DNA of 39,060 nt from Verrucomicrobiota bacterium (GTDB lineage: Bacteria > Verrucomicrobiota > Verrucomicrobiia > Limisphaerales > JAEYXS01), in assembly GCA_030834415.1 (NCBI GenBank), contig JAURFH010000010.1:1-39060 (forward strand). The letters are read 5' to 3'. A program made the translations under genes and the position numbers. Shown piece after piece: positions 24,292-33,995 of this stretch. The notes under the pieces are model-generated. The model was not told the origin of the DNA and searched no databases. It saw only the letters and a program-made list of their open reading frames with translations. Numbering within the stretch: the first letter of the stretch is position 1; every line of letters starts with the position of its first letter.

Positions 24292-26520
24292 TCAGTAGAT
24301 CACTTCGAAAAGCGCGCTGTAATCATCTGTCCAGAGGCGGGTGCTTTCCGTCTTCATGATTTCGGCGTCGTCATAGTCATAAGCCGCGTTCTGAATCGGC
24401 CTTTTATTCAGCAAAGCATGGTTCTGGCTGACAAGTATCCAAGTGGAAGCATAGTACCACCACTTATCCATGCGCTCGTCATCTTCATCCGGATCGTCAT
24501 CCACGGTGACGGTATTCCAGCCCATGTTCTCCGCCAGCTTGAGCACGACCGGACGCAAGTCCAGATAACGGTTTGAAACGTGGACCACAATCACCCCGTC
24601 CGGCTTGAGCAACTGGCGGTAGATATCAAAGGCTTCCTTGGTGAGCAGATGCACCGGGATGGCATCGCTGCTGAAAGCATCGAGGGCGATGATGTCCAGC
24701 TTCTGGCTCTCCTCCTTGTAGTCGCCGCGTTCCAGTTCCTTTTCCATGGAGAGGCGGGCATCACCCAACGCGATCTCGATGTTGAATTCTGAATCATTCA
24801 GATACGTGAAATAATTCGTGGCGAACTCGACCACGATGGGGTTGATCTCATAGATGCGGAGGTAATCACCGGGACGTCCATAGACGGACATGGAACCGGT
24901 GCCGAGGCCCACCAGGCCCACGCGCCGGTTTTGCTCTCGCGGGAAATGCAGGAGTGCGAGCCCGATACCAGACTTCTCGCTGTAATAGGAGGTGGCCCAC
25001 TTGGAGGCGAGTTCCTCGGTGAATTGCAGGCCATGGGTGATCTTGCCGTGTTGCAGCAAACGGTAATGGTGATTGGGCTCTTCCTTGTAGTAATCGAAAA
25101 CGGTCAGGGCGCCGTAGAAATTGCGCTGGGTGTGCGAGGCGGATTGCAGGTCATTCCGGATCTCGGCCACCAGCCCGGCGGAGGTGAAAAAGATCAATCC
25201 CAAGCCGGTTCCCAGGCTGAAATCAAAGAGAACCCGCTTTTGGTAGCGATGGCGATCATGCCAGACCGCCAGCAGAAAGATAAGCGGGGCCGCCACGATG
25301 GTGAGATGGAATTCGTAGTAATGAGTGAAGAGCAGCGGGGCGAGCAGCGCCACAAAGATACCACCCACCGCACCACCCGCCGAGATCATCAGGAAGAAAG
25401 CGGTAAGGTGCTTGGGACTCGGGCGCAGGCGGTAGAGTTCTCCGTGACTGGCCATGCAACTGAAGAACAAAGCACTGCAATAGAGCGCGGTCTCCTGCTT
25501 CATGGAGAGTTCTTTCAGTGCGGCAAAAAAATTGGCGATAAACGTGATGGATCGCAACCGCGCGGGCACCTCGGGTTCCAGCATGGCCAGCATCAGCACG
25601 ACACCACTGAGCAGCATCAAGACTCCGAAGACGCGGCGCAGATACCAGCGGGGATTGTCAAAGGCGATGATGAAGGTGAGCAGGTAGAGGCACAAAGGCA
25701 GCACCCAGAGGAAGGGGATCACCGCGACGTCCTGGCAGAGTTTGTTCGTGGTGGCGAGCAGGCTGGCAGAGGCACAGGCTGGCAGCAACAGCCAGAGCAA
25801 GCGGCGAAACGGACTGATGGTCTCTACCTTCCCGGCCTCCAGCTTTTGTTCTTCAGCGACAACACCGGCATCGGAAAGCTTGCGCAGCCGCCACGCGCAC
25901 CAACCACAGCCAGCCGCGAAGATGACCAAACCGACGGACCAAAGATGCGCCTGTGTCACCCGGGTAACGGCGGGCTCAACGATGAACGGATACGAGACCA
26001 GCGCGATGAGCGAACCGGCATTCGAAAGCGCATAGAGCCGATACGGCGAGGTGCCGGGATGCGTGAGGCTGAACCAGCGCTGCATCAGCGGACCGGTCGT
26101 GGAGAGCACGAAGTACGGCAAGCCCACAGTCATGGCGAGCAGCTGGATGATACCCAGAGTGGGATCCGCCCCACCCTCCGGCCGCCAGCGGTCCGAGGGG
26201 ATGATGGGCAAGAGTACCAATGACAGGACTAATAGCACTCCGTGGACGGTGACTTGCTTGCGGATGGGAAGCCGCCCGATGAAGTGGGCGTAGGCATACC
26301 CACCGAGCAGGAGCAACTGGAAGAACAGCATGCAGGCGCTCCAAACCCCAGGACCACCGCCGAACCAAGGGAGGATATACTTACCAATCAACGGCTGGAC
26401 CTGAAACAGGAGGAACGCCCCAGTAAATATCGTGAACGCGTAGGCCAGCATGGGATTAGTTTCGCGAGACGCTAGCCAGTGCCGCCAGGCGGCGTCAATG
26501 GAATTAGAGACGCCCCTCAT
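24292..26520 (-). CDS. Multi-TM protein fused to a spermidine synthase-like domain
   Basis: N-terminal TM segments; C-terminal VGLVGLGTGSMSVYGRPGDYLRIYEINPIVVEFA...LDIIALDAFSSDAIPVHLLTKEAFDIYRQLLKPDGVIVVHVSNRYLDLRPV. ORF opens at 26589; start at Met 26520 chosen to avoid overlap. Confidence 0.88.
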   Translation of the reverse strand: MRGVSNSIDAAWRHWLASRETNPMLAYAFTIFTGAFLLFQVQPLIGKYILPWFGGGPGVWSACMLFFQLLLLGGYAYAHFIGRLPIRKQVTVHGVLLVLSLVLLPIIPSDRWRPEGGADPTLGIIQLLAMTVGLPYFVLSTTGPLMQRWFSLTHPGTSPYRLYALSNAGSLIALVSYPFIVEPAVTRVTQAHLWSVGLVIFAAGCGWCAWRLRKLSDAGVVAEEQKLEAGKVETISPFRRLLWLLLPACASASLLATTNKLCQDVAVIPFLWVLPLCLYLLTFIIAFDNPRWYLRRVFGVLMLLSGVVLMLAMLEPEVPARLRSITFIANFFAALKELSMKQETALYCSALFFSCMASHGELYRLRPSPKHLTAFFLMISAGGAVGGIFVALLAPLLFTHYYEFHLTIVAAPLIFLLAVWHDRHRYQKRVLFDFSLGTGLGLIFFTSAGLVAEIRNDLQSASHTQRNFYGALTVFDYYKEEPNHHYRLLQHGKITHGLQFTEELASKWATSYYSEKSGIGLALLHFPREQNRRVGLVGLGTGSMSVYGRPGDYLRIYEINPIVVEFATNYFTYLNDSEFNIEIALGDARLSMEKELERGDYKEESQKLDIIALDAFSSDAIPVHLLTKEAFDIYRQLLKPDGVIVVHVSNRYLDLRPVVLKLAENMGWNTVTVDDDPDEDDERMDKWWYYASTWILVSQNHALLNKRPIQNAAYDYDDAEIMKTESTRLWTDDYSALFEVIY

Positions 26521-26536
26521 ATAATGATAGTTACGA

Positions 26537-27676
26537 CTATTTATTTGATGCTGCCGGAACGGTATAGAACGGGGCGAAGAGTTCGACAATGGCTTCGCGA
26601 TCTTTCTTCGGAAGAGTGGGCGTCGAATGGTTGCTTACCAAGGCGAGGACAGTCTTGGTTTCCGGGTGGAGCAAGAGGACGGATTTGCCGCCGACGGAGC
26701 CACCGGTGTGCATCATGATGCGGTGGCCTTCCGCATCCTGACCAACGAACCAGCCAACTCCATAGCCTGTCGTCTTACCATCAGGAGTTTTCTGGGAGGT
26801 GAAGAGCAGCTTGAGCGAGTTGGCTTTCAGGAAGCCCGGTTTAAGCAGCGCATTACCGAAGCGGGTGAGGTCCTCAGGGGTGGAGAGATAGCCGCCACCG
26901 GCCCACTTGTAGCTTTGGTCCACCTCAGGCGCGAGGGTGTATTTGCCAAGCAGATCGTTGGCGTAAAACTTGGTGCAATCAGGATCGATGACGCCTTTTT
27001 GATCGGCGCGGGTGTGCGTCATCCTAAGCGGCTTAATCACGTTCTTCTCCATGTAGGGGAGGAAGTCATCTTGGGAGGCGGATTCCATGACGGCGCTGAT
27101 GAGCGTCCAGCCGTAGGAGGAGTAGCTGTATTTCGTGCCGGGTGGTGCGACGAGGGGATCATTCTGAAAGATGGCGAGCCCGGAGAGGACGTTGGGGAAG
27201 GGCTGGTTGCGAAAGGACTCGCGACCAAGGTAATGACGGATGCCGCCGAGATGTCCGGCGAGTTGGCGAGTGGTGATGGGCGCGCCTTTGTCTGGGAAGC
27301 TGGGAACGTACTTCTGCACAGGGGCATCGAGATCGATCTGCCCACGTTCCACAAGCAAGGCGAGCCCGACGGAGGTGAGGGATTTGGAAATACTGCCGAT
27401 GCGGAACTTGGTGGTGTTGGTGACCGGCTTTTTCGCCGCAAGGTCCATGTAACCAAAGCCTTCGGACCAGACGAGCTTGCCGTCGATAGACACAGCCACG
27501 GAGACACCGGGAGCTTTGGGAGCGAGTTCCTTTAGGATGATCGCGCGGGCTTGGGCGATGGCGTTGGTGAGGGAGGCTTCCGCAGCGGATAGCTGACCGC
27601 ATACGGTCGATACCAGCAGGACGAGCCAAACGGCAATGGCAAGTGGTAAAAGCCGCTGAGTTTTCGGGGACATCAC
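26537..27676 (-). CDS. Serine hydrolase (beta-lactamase class C/PBP4*-like)
   Basis: FRIGSISKSLTSVGLALLVERGQIDLDAPVQKYVPSFP (SxxK), YSYSSYGWTLISAVME (YxN-like), MMHTGGSVGGKSVLLLHPE (HTG). Confidence 0.92.
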   Translation of the reverse strand: MMSPKTQRLLPLAIAVWLVLLVSTVCGQLSAAEASLTNAIAQARAIILKELAPKAPGVSVAVSIDGKLVWSEGFGYMDLAAKKPVTNTTKFRIGSISKSLTSVGLALLVERGQIDLDAPVQKYVPSFPDKGAPITTRQLAGHLGGIRHYLGRESFRNQPFPNVLSGLAIFQNDPLVAPPGTKYSYSSYGWTLISAVMESASQDDFLPYMEKNVIKPLRMTHTRADQKGVIDPDCTKFYANDLLGKYTLAPEVDQSYKWAGGGYLSTPEDLTRFGNALLKPGFLKANSLKLLFTSQKTPDGKTTGYGVGWFVGQDAEGHRIMMHTGGSVGGKSVLLLHPETKTVLALVSNHSTPTLPKKDREAIVELFAPFYTVPAASNK

Positions 27677-27750
27677 CTTGTTTGTAGGCGAAACTGGCTA
27701 CACAGGCAATGGTAAGAACCAAGCCTGTGGGCTCACCCGGCAAACGTTCG

Positions 27751-29016
27751 TCACAAGAGGTGGTGACGACGGGCTTTCCAATAGGCGGCGAGGTGGTAGA
27801 TGATACCGCAACTGGAGTTGTGCAGGTAATCCGTCTGCAGGATCGCGTCGCGCAATCCCTGCTTGTGCGCCTCGGTGATGGAGGGGTGATCCACCATCAG
27901 CGGGATGAGGGCGGATTCCCCGGCTTCACGGGTGAGATGCCAGATCTCGCGATATGGACCCCACTGTGGGTTCGGATAACCTTTCTGATCTTTCCAGACC
28001 TTCACATGCCGCCAATCGGGACCGAGCATGCGCATCTCCTCAGGGCTCTTTTTCGCGATGTTCTTCATGGTGGACATCAGCCGCTTTTCACCGAGGGAGC
28101 TGACGTGTTTCATGGTTTTGAGGATGGCCTCTTTCAATTCTTTATCCGGCTCCAGTTCATAGAGAAGTTCCAAAGAGCTTTGCATCTGTAGAAGCGCGTA
28201 AGCGGGCTTGGTCTCGACGGGGTTCGCGGATTGCGCCACGGCATCGGCCACGTATTAACGCCACTGCTTCCGATAACGTTCATCACGGGTCACATCCCAT
28301 GCCGCAGCGTAGATCATGGGGAGGCGCGCGGCTTCATGGGCCTGCACATTCCACATGCGGCAGATGCCCAGCGGACACCTTTTGCCATCAGCCCGGCAGA
28401 AGTCGTAGTCGTTCTCGGGAATGACGAACTCGATCATGCGATCGGCGACGGCGGAGAGGATGGTGCGGATCTCGGCTTTGGCCGAGTTGGAGGCAAGGGG
28501 GCTGTGATAGTATTTCCACAAGCCGTGGACGAAGTGGGTGTATTGATCGCGCGAGGAATTGATGTACGTGCTTTTCTGATCTTCCGGGCAGACGTTGCGG
28601 GCGACGAAGCCACGAACGCCATGCACGGTAACGCTGAGACGCATGCCGCTGAAGACCTCGGCGGCGCGTTCGCGCAGGTCTTTCTCCTTAGTGACAGCAT
28701 AGCGATCGCTGAGGAGGCTGAGCATGGCCCCACCGAGGATCATGCCATCTTCCATACCCGTGCTGTAACCGCAGGGATTGGGATATTGCCGCTTCACTTC
28801 CTCCGCCGTGGGCAGATGGGCGAGTTCCTTGCCCGGCTCATAGCTGCTCAGGTAATCCATGAAGGTGTGGACATCATTTTGGAAGAAACGACCCCAGGTG
28901 ATCTGCCATGCTTGGTCCATCTGTTTCTCCAATGCCGGTGTGGAAGACGACGCGGCAGGAACGGCACCGGTAACGGCGAGAAGTAGCGCGGTGAGGAAGG
29001 TGAATGTGGTTTTCAA
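27751..29016 (-). pseudogene. Secreted hypothetical protein interrupted by one in-frame TAA
   Basis: ORF 28255..29016 ends ...RDERYRKQWR*, then the same frame continues YVADAVAQSANPVETKPAYALLQMQSSLELLYELEPDKEL... to 27751 without another stop. N-terminal signal peptide present. Confidence 0.8.
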
Positions 29017-29181
29017 ATCAGTTGATCCAATACGGGCTGCAATTGATGACTAAGGGATAGTGTGCATCAGGCCAACCGCCAAGGGGAAAGGCACAGATAA
29101 CAGCCCAAAATTAGTTCACTGAAATCAACTGAAGCACAGTAGCAGACGGAATTACGGTCAACAACATCCACTACCTCACTG

Positions 29182-29583
29182 TCACCGTTTTAGCTTCAAT
29201 ATCTGAAACCCATCGGGATCCGTCTCCAGCTTGGAAATATCACTGGCTGAGAGTCGGCGAAGCACTTTCTGTCCCCTCACCACCGCAATCACCCGGCGCT
29301 TTTCTACGGGAGTGGACCAGCACACTTTTAGGACGTTGAACAAGTAGGGCGTGCAGTAGCGCGAACCGATGGGCACCTCAAAAGTAATACGCCCGTCAGG
29401 TGGAACGGGAATGTCGGGTTGCTCCTCGCGGGCAGTGATCCGGATCGCGTAGTCACCAGGCACCGTGGTATCGAGATGAATCTTCTGAGGTGGAACCGTG
29501 TGCATCGGACCACAACGTATCGCGCACACTGACCCAACCAAGGCGACACACAGGACCGAGAGTATGGCTTGGGCGCGTGGCAT
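29182..29583 (-). CDS. Hypothetical secreted protein
   Basis: Signal-like MPRAQAILSVLCVALVGSVCA; balanced composition; no family recognised. Confidence 0.45.
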   Translation of the reverse strand: MPRAQAILSVLCVALVGSVCAIRCGPMHTVPPQKIHLDTTVPGDYAIRITAREEQPDIPVPPDGRITFEVPIGSRYCTPYLFNVLKVCWSTPVEKRRVIAVVRGQKVLRRLSASDISKLETDPDGFQILKLKR

Positions 29584-29642
29584 GATAACTCAGGCATACA
29601 ACCCACTTAAGACATCAACGCTTTGGCTTGGAAGAAGGGTTT

Positions 29643-30056
29643 TCAAAATATCACACTCCACGTCTCGGGAAAACATCCCGGCGCAGGCAGTTCAGAACCT
29701 TCACTGGTGGTGCTCAAAGGGTTGAAATCAGCGGCAGTAAAGCTGTGTGCCATGAGCCGCTCCATGACTGATTGCTGGATCGAAAACCAAGAGATGCAGG
29801 TATATTCGGGCGCATCAAAAGGGTCGTAGAAAAAGTAGCTGGCCGGCGCAGAGTTTGATTTGACCCTCAACTCATCCAGCAGCGCAGACCAACCCAAGGG
29901 AGGCTCATTAAAGCTCAACGAAGTGACGTTTCCTTGTCCATCAAAGGTCAGCAAAAAAGTTTGTTTGGAATTCGGGGAAGAAAATCGACAGGCAAAGTCG
30001 GTGGCGAACTGCAACACCAGCAACTCGAAGGGAAATCTGTGCGTGGCTCGCGGCAT
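29643..30056 (-). CDS. Hypothetical protein
   Basis: 137-aa ORF, protein-like composition, no family recognised. Confidence 0.4.
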   Translation of the reverse strand: MPRATHRFPFELLVLQFATDFACRFSSPNSKQTFLLTFDGQGNVTSLSFNEPPLGWSALLDELRVKSNSAPASYFFYDPFDAPEYTCISWFSIQQSVMERLMAHSFTAADFNPLSTTSEGSELPAPGCFPETWSVIF

Positions 30057-30104
30057 GGGCTGATCGGTTATGGTTGGTTTTACAATTCGGCGGCAAAATC
30101 ATGC

Positions 30105-30410
30105 TCAATACAGCTTACTGCTATCGTAATCAGGATTATGATGTTGCTCTTCACCGGTGCGGGGTTGTTCAGTCAGCCAGAAGACCAAGGCCAGCACGAT
30201 AAACACGGGCTGCGGAAGAAGCAGTATGCCGCAAAGCCATTCCAGCTCGCCAAAAGACTCCGGCCAGCCGTCCAAAAAAGGAAATGAGGCGCAAACGGAG
30301 ACGCCGAGCCAAATCAATGACAGGAAACCGAAGAAGCGCGCGCGGGGCCTGCCGGTGGTTTGCCGGGTGACCCAACCGCCACCTGCGACGATCTGTGAGT
30401 CTGTATTCAT
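30105..30410 (-). CDS. Hypothetical small membrane protein
   Basis: Two hydrophobic segments: FFGFLSLIWLGVSVCASF and LCGILLLPQPVFIVLALVFWL. Confidence 0.45.
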   Translation of the reverse strand: MNTDSQIVAGGGWVTRQTTGRPRARFFGFLSLIWLGVSVCASFPFLDGWPESFGELEWLCGILLLPQPVFIVLALVFWLTEQPRTGEEQHHNPDYDSSKLY

Positions 30411-30525
30411 GCGATAGACAATGCGGCTTAAATGATAATGCTAAGCAACAAGGCCAACCGGACGCTTAGGTTGCAACCGCGACGCTCAAGCCTGGTTCTC
30501 AGCAGCGCATGGTCAGTGGTCGCCC

Positions 30526-30936
30526 TCATTTGGGTAGTTGCTGGTAAAGCACAAAGACAGATACGCGTCCAGTCCGCAGGTACTCCTCATACTCTTTGGG
30601 CGACCACATCAAATAGCGGCCATTACGCGGAGTAAGAATCTGGTGGAACTTGGTACCATCCCGGAATTGAAGTTCAATAAGGCAGCCGTTCAGTGTGAAG
30701 GTACCAGTTCGTGGGTTATCCTTCAGTCGAGGATCGTCCAAAACATCTGTAAAAATTTCGTAGGAGAAGGTGCCGTCGCCCAAAGTAATCGAATGGCCAG
30801 CGTAATATCTGCCGGCAAGAAGATGTTTTGGGGACAACGAGTAAAACCCTTCGATGTTTTGAGCCCTTGCAGGGCGCGTGACGCAGCCAGCGAGCGGAGT
30901 CAGCAAACAGAGCAGGCTTAGAAGCGCAGCTTTCAA
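30526..30936 (-). CDS. Hypothetical lipoprotein
   Basis: MKAALLSLLCLLTPLAGC lipobox; soluble domain IEGFYSLSPKHLLAGRYYAGHSITLGDGTFSYEIFTD. Confidence 0.55.
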   Translation of the reverse strand: MKAALLSLLCLLTPLAGCVTRPARAQNIEGFYSLSPKHLLAGRYYAGHSITLGDGTFSYEIFTDVLDDPRLKDNPRTGTFTLNGCLIELQFRDGTKFHQILTPRNGRYLMWSPKEYEEYLRTGRVSVFVLYQQLPK

Positions 30937-31650
30937 GATTTGTTAGCAAAGCGGCACCAGACGGATAATAGACCAAATGACAACTTGATCCTGTCTGGCT
31001 GCACTTTTGGCTGTGTGGTTAGGGTTCACTCTTAAAGGAAAATTACGCTCATCAGGGGGATTATGGCAAGAGGTAGATGGTGGCGTTTTTTGACTGAGAG
31101 GCGGCGGGAGCAGATGGCCGATAGCCGAGGTGGTGGTTCGCGAAAGAGCGGTGATGTGATATACAATCGGGGAATGAGATATTGGAACAGGGGGCGGGCA
31201 GAGGGAAAAGAGTGAGGGGGATTTGATCGAGGTGAAAAGTTCATCTGAACAGTTCTCAGGGGACAAACAGGACCGATAAAATGCGAGTTACGTGAGTGAT
31301 CTTTTTTGGATGTTGCTCAGGGCAAACCGGTTGGGTTTGGTGAATAAGTTTTAAGGAAATCCGATGGCGGAATTGCGGTTTTGTGGCATCATTATCAGTG
31401 CTGGCAACTGGTTGCCGGTAAAGGAGAAGCAGGAGAATGCAGAATGGTGAAGTTAGAATGAAGAAACATGGACTCCCTGAAACCCCTCACATGGAAAATT
31501 ATGATGGAGGAGTTGTGTCTGTGAAGGGAGGGCGAGGACTTATGGATATGGGACTGTTAGGGATTATGAGGAGAAAAGGGAGCCTGGTCGGGGAAAAGTT
31601 TGGGACGAGGTGTGAAGTCCAAAGCACGAAAGATGCGAGGCGTCGAGCCG

Positions 31651-31690
31651 CCTTGGGGACAAAGCTGCGTCAAGCCGCAGCACTCCAAGG
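31651..31690. repeat. Intergenic palindromic hairpin element
   Basis: CCTTGGggacaaaGCTGCGtcaagcCGCAGCactCCAAGG: nested inverted repeats upstream of the hydrolase start. Confidence 0.55.
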
Positions 31691-31754
31691 AAGCAGTCGC
31701 CAAATTGGCTTTCGTCGGGGACGGAAGCGGGGTAATGGTGAGGGCGTTGCTATC

Positions 31755-33860
31755 ATGAATCCTTTACCGCATCCGTCACTGGTTTGGAATCGTCGGGAAA
31801 TGTTGCAGGCCACCGGGTTGGGCCTCTTGGGGCTGGCCATGGGTGAATTGCCGGGCAGTTCATCGGCGCACGCAGCAGAGGCGGCCAAAGCAGCCGACGG
31901 AATGGCTCCGCTGAACCGTTTCCCACGGATGGTGCAGGAGTATTATGTGAACCGGGTGCGGCGCCTGGAGCAGACGGTAAGGGCGCGCCGACAGGAGATG
32001 GCCAGCGCGGAGGACGCGCAAAAGTATGTCGCGGGGGTTAGGGAAAAGATCCAACAGTGTTTCGGTCCGTGGCCGGAAAAGACCCCGCTGAAGGCGCGCA
32101 CGACGAAGACGATCGAGCGGGATACTTACACGATCGAGAACGTGATCTTCGAGAGCCGACCGGGATTTCTGGTGACGGGGAATCTGTATATCCCCAAAGG
32201 GCGACAAGGTCAGATGCCGGGCATCGTGGGCACTTGCGGTCACTCGACGAACGGCAAGGCGGCGGAGGCGTATCAGAGCTTCGCGCAAGGATTGGCGCGG
32301 CAGGGTTATGTGGTGTTCATCTATGATCCCATCGGCCAGGGTGAGCGTTTCCAATACACCACGGACAAGCTGAAGTCGTCCGTGGGTGCGGGGGTGAAAG
32401 AGCATCTACTGGGTGGGAATCAGCAGTTCCTGGTGGGTGAGTTTTTCGGGAGCTGGCGGGCATGGGATGGCATCCGGGCGCTGGATTACTTGCTGACGCG
32501 CAAAGAGGTAAACCCTCAGATCGTGGGGGTGACGGGTAACTCCGGCGGCGGCACGATGACGACCTGGCTGTGCGGCGTGGAGGCGCGCTGGACGATGGCG
32601 GCCCCGTCGTGTTTCGTGACAAGTTTCCGCCGTAACTTGGAGAATGAATTGCCAGCCGATACGGAACAATGCCCGCCGCGTGCTTTGGCTCTGGGATTGG
32701 ATCACGAAGATTTCATCGCCGCGATGGCGCCGCGTCCAGTGATCATCTTGGCGAAGGAAAAGGATTTCTTCGACGTGCGCGGGACGGAGGAGGCTTACAG
32801 GCGCTTGCAGAAGTTGTATGATCTGCTGGGGTATCCGAACAATATCGCGATGTTCGCGGGGCCGACGTATCATGGCTACTCACAAGAGAACCGGGAGGAG
32901 ATGTACAAGTTCTTCAATGCGATGACGCAGGTATCGGACGCAGAGAAGGAACCAGCGCTGACGATCGAGAAGGATGAGACGCTGTGGTGCACGCCGAATG
33001 GCCAGGTGGCGGAATTGAAATCGCGCACGATGATGTCCTTCACGAAGGAGATGTCGGAGAAGCTACGGAAGGACCGGGCGCCCTTGAACGGGAATGCGTT
33101 ACGGCAGGCGCTGACGAATGTCTTGAAGATACGGCGGCAGAGTTCGTATCCGGATTATCGCATCTTGCGTCCGCAAAACGGGCGGCAGTATCCGACGAAG
33201 CACGCAATCACCTACGCGGTGGAGACGGAGCCGGGCATCCAGGCACTGGTGACACGGCTCTCTGATGAGCCGCTGTATTCGCGTCCGCCCAAGGACAAGA
33301 AGCGCGCGGTGCTGTACGTGTCGCATCATTCGGCGGACGCAGAGTTGCGCGATGAAGGATTAATCAAAGAGATCATGGAAGCGGAAAAGGATGCGGCGGT
33401 GTATGCCTGCGACGTGCGCGGTATCGGGGAATCTCAACCAGATACGTGCGATGCGAACTCTTTCCTGAATCCCTACGGCAGTGATTACTTCTACGCGATC
33501 CATGCAATCATGCTGGATGATTCCTACATGGCCCAGAAGACGTGGGATCTGCTACGGGTAATCGACTGGTTGCGAGGCACAGGGCATGAGGGCATCCATC
33601 TGGTGGCAAAGGGTTGGGGTACGATTCCGGCGACCTTCGCGGCAGTGATGGCGGATGAGGTGAACCAGGTGACCTTCAAGCATGCGCTGACGTCCTTCGC
33701 GGATGTCGCCGAGACGGAGGATTACAAGTGGCCGCTTTCCTGCATGGTGCCGGGTGTATTGAAAACTTTCGATCTGCCGGATTGTTACCGGATGCTCTCC
33801 GGGAAGAAGCTGAAGATAATCGAGCCGTGGAATGGAAAAGGCGAGGTAGTGGCAGGTTAA
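31755..33860 (+). CDS. Tat-exported two-domain alpha/beta hydrolase (acetyl xylan esterase-like)
   Basis: MNPLPHPSLVWNRREMLQATGLGLLGLAMG Tat leader; GQMPGIVGTCGHSTNGKA, GYVVFIYDPIGQGERFQ, VGVTGNSGGGTMTTWLCG. Start placed downstream of the ORF-track start (31437). Confidence 0.82.
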   Translation: MNPLPHPSLVWNRREMLQATGLGLLGLAMGELPGSSSAHAAEAAKAADGMAPLNRFPRMVQEYYVNRVRRLEQTVRARRQEMASAEDAQKYVAGVREKIQQCFGPWPEKTPLKARTTKTIERDTYTIENVIFESRPGFLVTGNLYIPKGRQGQMPGIVGTCGHSTNGKAAEAYQSFAQGLARQGYVVFIYDPIGQGERFQYTTDKLKSSVGAGVKEHLLGGNQQFLVGEFFGSWRAWDGIRALDYLLTRKEVNPQIVGVTGNSGGGTMTTWLCGVEARWTMAAPSCFVTSFRRNLENELPADTEQCPPRALALGLDHEDFIAAMAPRPVIILAKEKDFFDVRGTEEAYRRLQKLYDLLGYPNNIAMFAGPTYHGYSQENREEMYKFFNAMTQVSDAEKEPALTIEKDETLWCTPNGQVAELKSRTMMSFTKEMSEKLRKDRAPLNGNALRQALTNVLKIRRQSSYPDYRILRPQNGRQYPTKHAITYAVETEPGIQALVTRLSDEPLYSRPPKDKKRAVLYVSHHSADAELRDEGLIKEIMEAEKDAAVYACDVRGIGESQPDTCDANSFLNPYGSDYFYAIHAIMLDDSYMAQKTWDLLRVIDWLRGTGHEGIHLVAKGWGTIPATFAAVMADEVNQVTFKHALTSFADVAETEDYKWPLSCMVPGVLKTFDLPDCYRMLSGKKLKIIEPWNGKGEVVAG

Positions 33861-33995
33861 CCCATTCCGGCAGAGATAAATAAGGAGGAAAACGGTCTGC
33901 CAGATTAAAGCGCCCGCGCGTATGCAGGTGCAGGAAGCAGGTTGCGCAGAGGCATCCAATCCGCTTCAATCGCCGACCGGTTTGAAAACTGTGAC

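Noticed and set aside
24931-26223. 430-aa plus-strand ORF
   Set aside because: Antisense to the well-supported spermidine-synthase-like fusion protein; low-complexity Q/E/G/H-rich composition typical of shadow ORFs.
31437-31754. N-terminal extension of the hydrolase ORF
   Set aside because: Contains a palindromic hairpin and basic low-quality sequence, whereas a clear Tat leader starts at 31755.
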